From NCBI GenBank assembly GCA_037974665.1, contig CM075768.1, positions 7,589,501 through 7,653,500 of the forward strand: DNA of 64,000 bases, in the 5' to 3' direction. Each line of letters starts with the position of its first letter. Position 1 is the first letter of the stretch. Origin of the DNA: Ehretia macrophylla. Taxonomy: Eukaryota > Streptophyta > Magnoliopsida > Boraginales > Ehretiaceae. This document shows positions 23,919 through 33,703 of this stretch, one piece after another. The notes beneath the pieces are model-generated. The model saw only the letters and a program-made list of their open reading frames with translations. It made no database searches and was not told the origin of the DNA. The position numbers and the translations under genes are program-made.

Positions 23919-25502
23919 TTATGTTCCACAGACATTGTTTAAAATGTCATTGACTAGACATCCAAGAAATTTGTACGATGAACCATCCTTGGTTAACGCC
24001 CTGCGGCTCTTATCTTTCATATCCTTCACCTTCTTTCTCCAAGCGCTCACATCATCATTATCCATCATAAGGTGCCTTATTGCACTCTCTATCTCCTGTG
24101 CAGTTACCATCTCTTGACTTTCAATGTTGACCTAGTGCCTGTAGTCCATCTTCAAATTGACAGCCAATTCCAACTCTTCTATCATCTCGAAGGCATTTAT
24201 TTGTTGCTCAGCATACAGAGGCCATGCTGCTATTGGCACCCCGAACCACAAGCTCTCCAAGATAGAATTCCAACCACAATGTGAAACGAATCCTCCAACT
24301 GCAGGGTCCGACAATACAGCCAATTGTGGTGCCCATCCAATTATTTTCCCTACGCCCGATGTCCGATCCAGGAAGCCTTCTGGTAGGACTTCCTCAGGAT
24401 AAGCATACTCACCTGCACAGGCGGATCCATAATTTTTGTTCCGTTAGAACTAAAATTATACAATTGAACACTCATAATATACATATACTTTTTTTTTTTT
24501 TTTCAGTGGGGCTAAATTAATTTGAAAGTAGATCCGCCCTTGCTCACCTGGCGAATCCACACTGCCCTTCGGTGGAGGACGCCGTAAGGACCACAAGAAG
24601 CGGCAGCCAGTGCTCTCTAGTGCCTGCGCTATCTCCTTCACTTGATCTTCATTGAAGCACCCGAAGCTGCCGAAACACAGAAACACGACAGAAGAAGAGG
24701 GTTGCTCGTCCAACCAGCCCATTATAACATCATCTGATTTGTGCTTCAAGTTGATTATAGGCCCGATTGGGTAAATTGGTGGGCTCTTTCCGTTTGAAAG
24801 AGACTTGATTGCATATGGCTCTAGCTCGAGGAATGTGTTGATAATGATTCCCTTGGCCTCTCGGATCTTTCGAGCCGTGTACATGACTATGTTTGAGCCA
24901 CCATTTTTGTCCAGCATTGTGGAAGGCAATACCTTAGCTGGAACTGAATTCATGAAACTCGGAACAGACAACGCCGCATCAGAGTCTTTATAATCAGTGA
25001 TGTCCTGGCTGTGTTCTTCGTCCTTGAGATCCAGGACATGCATCAACAAGCCAAGAAAGACGGCATTTGATGGAAAGAAGATATAGCTTGGGAGACCCAA
25101 CTCATTAATTAAATCTATCATGCTGACACAAAACACGTCGAGGACCACACACCCAATTCGAGTGGTCTTGGACCTAGTAATCTTGAGGATTGTATCTCTA
25201 ACATGTGGCTTATGGCTCTCAATCAGCTCGAAGGCAACAACGTCATGAGACTTGGAAGTAACACCTGGATCTGAAGATTTGCTTTGAGCTTGAGGGAGCT
25301 TCATGAACTTCATGCGAGAAGAGGCATCACCGATCAGTGAGTTTGTGTAGGTTTCAACATCGGTGTCAAAAGGAAGTTCTATGATGAGTAATGTAATAGA
25401 AAGATGTTCATTTCGATCGATGAGTAACTTTCCCATCTCTACTGCTGGAACAAGATGACCCATCCCTGGCCCAGGAAGGAAGATCAGCTCAACAGATTCC
25501 AT
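23919..25502 (-). pseudogene. UDP-glycosyltransferase, UGT71-like (group E), one nonsense codon, MITE intron
   Basis: Family-1 plant glycosyltransferase, expected to move glucose from UDP-glucose to small phenolic or hormone-like acceptors in the cytosol. The start is ATG at 25502 (MESVELIFLPGPGMGHLVPA), with the catalytic-type His at residue 16. The C-terminal half carries a complete PSPG box (about residues 345-388, WAPQ...HCGWNS...EQQ) that binds the UDP-sugar. Removing 24413-24547 as an intron joins exon 1 (24548-25502) to exon 2 (23919-24412) in frame, for 482 codons, the usual family length. UGT71-type genes are normally intronless; the 'intron' is a MITE plus its target duplication. 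The only lesion is TAG at 24132-24134 (codon 412), which removes about 70 C-terminal residues after the PSPG box. Pseudogene is the likely state, but an assembly error or recent null allele is possible. Confidence 0.88.
24408..24550 (-). mobile_element. 127-bp hAT-like MITE with 8-bp TSD, acting as an intron
   Basis: The insert 24416-24542 has imperfect terminal inverted repeats (CAAGGGCGGATCTA and CACAGGCGGATCCA, minus-strand termini read inward). It is flanked by perfect 8-bp duplications ctcacctg (24408-24415, 24543-24550), as for hAT elements. On the coding strand the duplication reads CAGGTGAG, so each side carries CAG|GTGAG. A donor CAG|GTGAGC, an internal TTCTAAC branch-point-like site about 33 nt before the end, and an acceptor TGTGCAG| are all present. 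The spliced-out unit is 135 bp. Unspliced, the frame runs into a stop within the MITE. Confidence 0.88.
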
Positions 25503-25824
25503 TGCAATTATTGTGGACTCTTTATCTCTATGGCACTTTTTGCTCTAATAACACCTCTTAATGCCCGAAGAAGCAAAAGGATGATAAGAGCGTTGAACAA
25601 TCTCGTCTCCACTCTTTGTTGACTACATATGAACCAAGTATAGACGCAACAAATATTGATGTAATATGATGTTAACACCAATAGAAGCTTCTCGATGAAA
25701 GTAACATTGTCGTCTGCATTAACTTAAGCTATTGTTATATGTTAATTGGCTAAGGTTCATTTTGCCCCGCGAGTTTAATTAAATTCTCAAATCCTACGTC
25801 AACTTTTGGATATAGTGCAAGGCT
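25503..25824. other. 5' flank of the UGT gene
   Basis: Upstream region on the minus strand. No convincing TATA box or cis-element cluster was picked out by eye. It ends at a CACTA-type terminus. Confidence 0.4.
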
Positions 25825-26130
25825 CACTACAAAAAAAATTGTTAAATGCGACGGCCAATTTTCATTTTCTTTTTGTCACTAAAAAGGTCTAGGCGACGGC
25901 AAAATGACGAAAATCATCCGCCTCTGAAATTATCATCGCCAATTTGCCCCGTAATCGCCAAGTCATCTCCTTTGGCGACGGCATTTTAGTCCATCTCCAA
26001 ATTCTATCTCCAATTCGTCTTCAAAAAATTGTCATCTCCACACTGTTGCCAATAAAATTATGTCTCCAATTTATCTCCAACCAAATTCCGTCTCCGAACC
26101 ATCTCCAACCACAAAAAAATGTCGGCAATT
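25825..26130 (+). mobile_element. One end of a CACTA-type DNA transposon
   Basis: Begins CACTACAAAAAAAATTG, the canonical plant CACTA terminus, followed by subterminal GCGACGG/GGCGACGG and CATCTCC-type short repeats over about 300 bp. I find no matching inverted end downstream before the NLR gene, so this is a one-ended relic or the partner end has decayed. The right boundary is approximate. Confidence 0.65.
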
Positions 26131-27289
26131 GGGAAAATTGATAATTTGAAGCATCTGATACCATTTAGCTTTGGTAAAGGGAAAAATGATCTTTGCCTTT
26201 ATGCATATTGTACAACCATAAACATTAGGGTGTGACTGATTTTGTAAAGAATAAAAATCAAAATTTTAAATCAAATGTGCTGATTACATTCTTATGTCAA
26301 CAATTTCTTAATTACACACCTTTTGCTGCTTCAGTTTCCAACTGTTGAGACCATAGCAGTTTGTTTGAGCCTTCAAATTCCATTGCAGAACTCTAAGAAG
26401 GTGATCATTAAAATGTTGGAAAAATTTTATAATATGTGGGCTTACACTAAGTAATTGTTTTAGTTTCTATAAAGTAGGTTGATGAAAGTATTTGAGTAAT
26501 AAGTCTATATGTGATCATGCTGTTATTGGCCTCAACATCTTGTTTTTTTAAAGTTTAGTTGGGCAGTTAAGTAGAGGCTGCTAGTTTTATTAAAACCCGT
26601 AATGGGAGGGCTCTTATTGAATTGTACATTCAAGAACTCAACAATCCAGGATTGTAGAGACTGTAGGGGAAGACATTCTTAAACACATCAAGACGTGATT
26701 TGAGAATTATACATTCTGTTATGTACCTAGGCTGTTTACTAAGTTGTTTGTGTTGTAGCTAGTCATGGTTGTTCCAATGTTCCTCCTTGGTAAAACAAAT
26801 TGTTGTATGACGATGATCATTTATAATTTCTCTTGTGTTAATATATTCCATTGTTTTCAACTCAAATGGAATTGATAACTTTCGCAGTTGGTTAATGGTC
26901 TAATTATAAATGCAGAGTTTCCAATTAAAGATATCCGGGATTGTTCATTTTTACTTACAACTGCAGTGCTTAATTGTCTTCTCATTATGTTAATGTGTTA
27001 CCAACAATTTGTAGACTAATTAAGCTTATTTGTGAAACACCCCTTGAGTAAGCCCGAAAATCATGTCACGACAAAGACCTAATCATGCTTCATAACGTTA
27101 ACACAGATCCAAGTTTGGCTTCAAAATTTTATGCACAGTTGTTTGAACTAGTGCACATCTTTGTTCTGAGTAAATTATTTTGACAGATTAGGAAATGTTG
27201 CAATTTTCTTACTTCATGTTTGTAATAATATCACGATAAAAGAATGCAGTTTTAGCTGACAAAAAAAATTGAATTACTAACTGGAGATG
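26131..27289. other. Intergenic between CACTA relic and NLR gene
   Basis: No supported gene or repeat. It probably includes the NLR 3' UTR at its right side. Confidence 0.4.
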
Positions 27290-30046
27290 TTAAATTGGCT
27301 CAACCACCCGAGTTTGTCCTCTTTGAAAGATCTGATTGATTGTAGGTATGTGTGCCACCTTTGCTGCATCATCTCCTGAGTCCCTTCGTATCCTTCGTAT
27401 GAATTCTTCTGGCATTTCCTCCAGGTGTAACTTTTGCAGGCTGCTAAGGTGTTCAATGCCTTGTGGTAGCAACTTCAGCATCTGACAACGAATTAGATAC
27501 AATTCCCTGAGTCTCGGCAATGCACCCTGATCTGTTCTGACATCATCTAGTTGTTGAAGCTCCAGCAGATTTAGTTTGTTGAGTTTAAGAAATGTTCCAT
27601 CCCTGAAGTGCAAGAGCTTACCTCTGAATGCTTTATTGAGTTCGAGGGACACGAGCATTGGCAGTTTTTCGAGATAAAGTAGTATGTCTTCTTCTAAATG
27701 AGATGAACCCAAGTGTAAATGAGAAATGTTTTCCAAACATCCAAGCCAGTGAGGTAGTTTATTCAACCTTCCAATCAATGCAAGCTTCTGAAGAAATTTT
27801 GGGGCCAAATGCAAGTTTTCAAGTTCAAGTTCCTGTCCATTGCTTGCTGTGACACTTAATCGGCATAGACTTGCCATCTTTTGAATTGAAGTGCACAGCT
27901 TCGGTCCATCAACTGCCCTGAGCATTGTCACATCTAATCTTTTGAGTTCTGTCAGATATCCGACTTGCTGAATTATCTCTTCCTCTGCTTCTATGCAAGC
28001 TAGGGTCTGCAAGTTCTGTAAGTTTCCTATTCCTGCTGGAACGCACAGGCCATGAAGAGAATCGAGTGATTCAGAGCTGCTGTTACTGTATCGGGATATA
28101 AAAAGATGCCGCAGTTTCTCCAAGCTCATCATACTCCTTGGTAGCCTTTCTACATAAGTTTGCCTGATATCCAAGGTCTGAAGGTTTTGAAGTTTTCCCA
28201 TTGCCTTTGGAAGAACTTTAATCCTTGTTTTCCTCAAGTTCAGATAGCTTAGATTAAATAAGTCAGTCAATGTATCTGGTACTTTCTCAAGGAAAACCCC
28301 TTGTAGATCAAGTACCCTTATCAACTTGAGATTTGAAGAAATGGAATTTAAAGAAAATGAGGGGCAAATATCTGTTTCGAAGACAAACAAAGAACGAAGA
28401 TGGCGTGATGTATGTCTGCTTAACTGAATTTTTTCTCCCCTGTTATAGACTGATAGCCTCTGAATGTTCCTGTCAATCCTGGACTCTCGTGCATCACATG
28501 TTGTGCAGAAATTCTCCTTCTCTGATGCTGTCATGGCAAGCTCGCGCATAACATCGTGTACTCTTAGTGTCTTCACCCTTCCTGTGTCACTAATCTCTGT
28601 AACCTGGATCATGCTCCGCAAAATAAGCTCTGTCAGGTAATCTTCTGCTACTTCCTCCACAGTGACTCCTTTTCTTTCCATAATGAAGCCCTCTGCAATC
28701 CATAGTCGGATTAGCTTCTTCCTCTTGATCATGTAACCATCACGGAATACACAACAATATAAGAAACAATACTTCAGATAGAAAGGTAGATCATTGAAAC
28801 TCAACATTAATATACCCTTCACTCTTTCAAGCAGGGGATTGTAGCTCAATTGCCAATTTAGGCTGTCATGGACTTTCTTCCACTCTACAACTGATTTGCT
28901 TCTAGAACACATGAGACCGCCGATTGCCACAATTGCAAGAGGCAATCCTTCACACTTCCTCAAAATGACTCGAGCTAATGGTTCCAGCTCTATAGGACAT
29001 TGATGATCTGGTTCACTCCAAAATGCCTTCTTACAGAAAAGAGCCCAGGCATCAGTTTCGCAAAGGGGCTCAAGGCGATGCAGATGACTTCCTCGTCCTA
29101 CAGAAGTAGCTACATTCTCATTTCTTGTTGTGAAAATTATTCTACTTCCGCTACTATTATCTGGAAATGCACCTCTTATTCTACTCCATAGATCTATGTT
29201 CCACACATCATCCAACACAACTAAATACCGTCTGCAACGCAAATAGTCAATGAGCATCTCCATAAGCTGCCGATAGTTCATTAGTACCAAGTTGCTAGGA
29301 ATCATTGTTTGATTTTCCCTGAGGAACTCTTTCACCATGCTTCTTAGTAGCTCTTCTATCTCATGTGTTTGCGACACAGATATCCACGCCCAGCAATCGA
29401 AATTGCGCCTTAGTATCTGATCATTGTATACTTTGGTAACAAGAGTAGTTTTTCCCAAGCCTCCCATTCCAACAATTGAAACAATTGTTCGTCGAGGTTC
29501 ATCTTCATCTAACAACAGAGACAATTTTCCTTTGTTTTCATCCATTCCCACTAACTCATCTTCATCAAAGATTGATGACTCTCCATGATGCTGCCACCAA
29601 TCAGCAGGCACAACTATGCTCCTATCCTCGTCTATGTTTGCATCAAATGCATATCTCTTCCTTCTCTCCGAAACTTCATGCACCTTTGCCTTGATCCTAC
29701 TTAACTTTGAAGCGATTTGATGCCTGGAAGTTTTCGTGAGGTGGTTGAAAACATTGTGAAGAAAATCCTCAACTCCTTTGCCTTGTTTTTGTTTCTCTTT
29801 GTAATGCATGAATTCATCAACAATGTCCTCGACTTCATTAGCTACTTCTCTGACTTGCCTTACCCAAGTTTCCACTGATTCACTCCTTTCCTTCCTCTTT
29901 TCTGCATCTTTTAAGAAGGATCGCATGCTTTCAAGCTCAAGCTTGATTTCCTCAATTTCGTCCCGAGCATTTCCCAGAAATGATGTGCTTTGCAGAAGGA
30001 TTGTGGTCAACTTTTCAAGTAAGAAGTTAACAGCACCATCTGCCAT
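27290..30046 (-). CDS. CC-NB-ARC-LRR immune receptor, RPM1-like
   Basis: A single uninterrupted 918-residue frame. The N-terminus MADGAVNFLLEKLTTILLQ fits the MADA-type helix of CC-NLRs that form membrane channels. A coiled-coil domain (about 1-150) contains the EDVID-type motif EDIVDEF (73-79). NB-ARC follows: P-loop GMGGLGKTT (193-201), kinase-2 LVVLDDVW (275-282), RNBS-B GSRIIFTTR (300-308), GLPLA (367-371), RNBS-D CFLYCCVF (from 427) and an MHD-position VHDVM (496-500). Leucine-rich repeats run from about 540 to 890. Length and layout match RPM1-type receptors, which act at the plasma membrane and often monitor guarded host proteins. VHD in place of MHD is common in RPM1-like proteins. 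After RNBS-D, Arg replaces the usual Pro (VFRDGY). No intron, frameshift or stop is seen, so it is probably functional. The effector recognised cannot be inferred. Confidence 0.96.
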   Translation of the reverse strand: MADGAVNFLLEKLTTILLQSTSFLGNARDEIEEIKLELESMRSFLKDAEKRKERSESVETWVRQVREVANEVEDIVDEFMHYKEKQKQGKGVEDFLHNVFNHLTKTSRHQIASKLSRIKAKVHEVSERRKRYAFDANIDEDRSIVVPADWWQHHGESSIFDEDELVGMDENKGKLSLLLDEDEPRRTIVSIVGMGGLGKTTLVTKVYNDQILRRNFDCWAWISVSQTHEIEELLRSMVKEFLRENQTMIPSNLVLMNYRQLMEMLIDYLRCRRYLVVLDDVWNIDLWSRIRGAFPDNSSGSRIIFTTRNENVATSVGRGSHLHRLEPLCETDAWALFCKKAFWSEPDHQCPIELEPLARVILRKCEGLPLAIVAIGGLMCSRSKSVVEWKKVHDSLNWQLSYNPLLERVKGILMLSFNDLPFYLKYCFLYCCVFRDGYMIKRKKLIRLWIAEGFIMERKGVTVEEVAEDYLTELILRSMIQVTEISDTGRVKTLRVHDVMRELAMTASEKENFCTTCDARESRIDRNIQRLSVYNRGEKIQLSRHTSRHLRSLFVFETDICPSFSLNSISSNLKLIRVLDLQGVFLEKVPDTLTDLFNLSYLNLRKTRIKVLPKAMGKLQNLQTLDIRQTYVERLPRSMMSLEKLRHLFISRYSNSSSESLDSLHGLCVPAGIGNLQNLQTLACIEAEEEIIQQVGYLTELKRLDVTMLRAVDGPKLCTSIQKMASLCRLSVTASNGQELELENLHLAPKFLQKLALIGRLNKLPHWLGCLENISHLHLGSSHLEEDILLYLEKLPMLVSLELNKAFRGKLLHFRDGTFLKLNKLNLLELQQLDDVRTDQGALPRLRELYLIRCQMLKLLPQGIEHLSSLQKLHLEEMPEEFIRRIRRDSGDDAAKVAHIPTINQIFQRGQTRVVEPI

Positions 30047-30108
30047 TTTAGAGTTCTCTCCTTCTTACACTGTCTTGTTCCACCCCCTTTTTCTTAGCCT
30101 TTCTTGCA

Positions 30109-30290
30109 TTGACTTTGCCAGAGAAGACTTCTGGAGCTTATACCGTTTTTGAGAGCTGACTTGGTCAAAGTAATTTGGTTGGTAGATCCTTTTAATGACT
30201 TACATTTGTGTTAAAGGGATATCTATCTAATTCGATGATCCGCGTAGAGCTCGTGGGATTTCGAGTTTGTAGGGTACTTAAAAATTGACT
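30109..30290. promoter_or_regulatory. W-box cores upstream of the NLR gene
   Basis: WRKY-type TTGAC cores occur as TTGACT at 30109-30114 and 30285-30290 (plus) and TTGACC on the minus strand at 30163-30168, within 250 bp upstream of the NLR start. A possible TATA (GGTATAAG, minus strand) lies near 30140. W-boxes are common by chance; this is suggestive of defence-type regulation only. Confidence 0.35.
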
Positions 30291-32720
30291 TTTGACACTC
30301 TGCTGGATTCTTCCCTGAACTTTCACTAGCATCTTACGTTCTTGATCCTAATCACTTTTGCAATGATATGCTAAACCAATATTTTAAGCATACAAGATAT
30401 GAGAATATGAGATGCCAATTTAAGCTAAATGATCACTTTTTGGGAAAAATGGACTATGGAAAATTGTTCTGCGATAATGTACTTTTGTAATATGCCGAAG
30501 TTGTGTATAATATTTGTGTGGAATAAATATGATAACAAGTGGTTGTCAGCAGGTTGATCATTTTTAACTTTAACATGTGTATACCCATATGTACACGCAT
30601 AAAAATGGTATATAACAATTATATAATATAGGTTCTTAACAAAATTAAATAGAATATATGTCTTTGACATCCGAATAGGTGTGAGTTCAAGGTATGTGGA
30701 TAGTAAAAGTTGTACTATAATAGATGAAGTGGTTGTACCTGTTTAATTGATAGTAATCGTATATTATAAAAAAATAAAAAAATAAAAATTTGAGAATTTA
30801 TCTTGTGCGTGAGAGTCAAATGATCAACGAAAATTTCATGTTTGGTTCGGGAAGAGATTATGGACATTTTAAATTTAAAATGAATTTATAAGAGTAGTAA
30901 AAGAAGAACTAAGATGAGTTAGAGAGAAATACTTAGGTGGGATCTTGCTTGTGTGGAGTTAACAGATGAGACAACTCTCAATAATAACGAGTGACTATTA
31001 GACTTAGTGTCCTAAAAGTCAAATTAATGGACAATTTATTTAATTTTCATTATGTGTTGAATAATTTAAATAAAGTTCTTAAAATTATATTTGTAGATCT
31101 CTTTCTTAAGAGATTAAGAATATGAGTAACGAGATTTACTATTAATAATATATTCTAGAATTTAGTCCATAATCAAAGAATAAACTAATTGAGCATTAAT
31201 TTATCCGAATAGATTAGCATACGGTCTACTACTTGTTTTAATATTAGATATTAATCGGGGCATAAGACTCTCATGTTGCAATAGTAGACGTATAAATGAT
31301 TGTTGAGAACTAATCACTAGACTTGACCGAACATATATATATCGAATTACGTGGGTTGACAATGATTTGATATATATTATATAATGTATAAATAATGCTT
31401 AGATTTGAAACACTATGGTTATTTCGTGTATGGGATACCTGTTAGAGATATGTCATAATGCTACATATTTGGATGATATTTTTTAGGGCATTTTGACATT
31501 AACTTGTACATTATGACAACTGTGTCTATGTATTTGTTTACATATTGACATATTAATGACATTCATATTCTCATTCTTTATGTGTATGAATGAGTCCTTA
31601 GTATTTTCATTAAAAATATGTATTCTAAAAGAGTTTAGAATATGATGATATATTTCTTTAATATGATAAATATTTAAAGCATTTGTAGTACTTAGATTAT
31701 TAGATTGAGACTTCAATAATCCATTACGGACTATCACATGTGTTGTTACCTTTGATTAACATAGGGATATTAATGATAAAAGATGGTAAGACACATGTCG
31801 AAAAGCATAGGAATGCAATTAACAAACATGTGGGTGATTATTAGCTGAATAGATCACTAAATGTGACATGAATAACAAATTACATGACTTTTGGATTAAT
31901 AATTTGTTATTCATTGCTATTGTACATGTAATCCTTTGACTTAAAATATTACGACTGTCATATGTATCGGGGTTTAATACTTGTACTTTGACAATACTTG
32001 TCTACGTTAATTGAGACGGGTTATGGCCTCTTGTAGTATTATTCGACCGATATAGTGACTGACATGTAGTTGTCAAGATAAAATCCATTAACCTCCGGCG
32101 TGAGGCGATGTTCTATGCGATCTAAGCATGATTGTTGAATGAGGAAGTGTTTGGCCAAAGCATGAGAATAGAAAGGGTTTTTCTATGAATGTCATCTATC
32201 ATTCCACCATTTGGATCTATGCATAGTATCGAGTCTATGTACTTAATCATATCATGGTTCTTGCTCGACAGGATGATTAATGGAAGGATTAGATAGCACG
32301 GTAATTGGCAACCATAAATAGGTTCACTTGAATTAGATTTCATTGCCTTATAAATTGTTTTGATACGTTAGTTGTTAGAACATTACTCAAGAACCTTGAG
32401 AGTATTTTGAGAATGACGGTAGACATTCTTTAAACAAATCGAAAGGGTTCGATTAACATTGAAAGTATTCAAAGTTTTCTTATTGCTATATGGCGTTGAA
32501 TCTAGAAAGTCATACACAATAAAAACACTTGTGAATAGTTTTTCTATTAAGTTTGTATGTTGTCTATCTTTGATTGTTAAAGTGTTAACACTTGTATTTT
32601 TGTTTCTCTTGAATTGTTAAGTAGTTAACAATAGTACAATTCACCATTAAAAGTTAATGGGACCAATATGTAATTTTTGCTAAGTGTAGGGGTCAATGTA
32701 TAATTTCGGCTAAGTGTTGG
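30291..32720. other. Intergenic, probable old LTR or other repeat remnant
   Basis: No gene is supported. The stretch from about 31000 to 32640 has the composition of an old plant LTR (TGTCCTAAAAGTC near 31009, TTAACA near 32630), but I could not find matching duplications. A piece near 31020-31045 resembles, in inverted orientation, sequence at 49145-49175. Confidence 0.35.
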
Positions 32721-33703
32721 TGTGACGACCGAGATCTTCATCATGTCATATTAATTGTTGCATACACTATTTGAATATTAAAATATGCATTTATTCACTT
32801 TTTAGTAAAAATTACTATTCACAGTAAAAATCAACTGCTTTATTTTTCTAAAATTGCATTTTTCCCTTGTCATGTGACTTGTATAAGGTAGGAGAAAAGT
32901 GTTATTTTGTGCATCACCTGTTTGAAGGGTGCGTTTGGAAAATAGTTTTGGATACCGTATGAATAATGAAATAGTGTTACATTTAAACTAGTTAACTTTA
33001 ATTACATTTTTTTAAACTAAAATTGACTAAGTCACTTATGTTTGACCACCAAATCAGCCCACATATAATATATACTATATATACACCTATATATAACACA
33101 AAAATACTTAGAAAAAAAAAAAGAAGAGAAAACACCCCCCCCCCCCCCTAAACCCCTCTTGAAGCCATCGACCATCACTCAAGAAAAAGAGAAGGAGTCT
33201 TCAACTAGCTTTGCAAATTGATCACTTAGCTTGAGTTTGGAGATTATTTTGAAGCATCGTAGGGCTTCTACAACATCCTAAAACTTGAATTGTGAGGGAG
33301 ATTCATCCTATATGCATTTCAATTTTCTAGGGCTTAACTTGATAATTTATAATTGTTAATTATTGTTGTATTTATACTTATTGTTGCTTGAAACACACTT
33401 GATACAGGTTGTAGAACATTCTTTTGAAGCTTGTTAGCATTTTGATTGGTTGGAATTTGAGAATGGAAGTTGGAGAAAATGAATTAATAGTAAAAATGTG
33501 AATAGTAACCCTTGTGTTCTAGCTTGATTGTGTAATATCTAAGCATGATTTAGGGGTAAATGAACTTAGGATTGAGTCTTTAATGGGTTGAATTTGCTTA
33601 GATTTCTAGAACTTTAAATTAAAGTTAGTAAAGGGGCACTATTCATTCAAAACCATTAAATAATGCCCCGATGCTTGATTTAATACTTTATATGGACTCT
33701 AGG

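Noticed and set aside
27658-30152. Several open frames of 60-114 codons on the plus strand
   Set aside because: Shadows of the NLR gene on the opposite strand.
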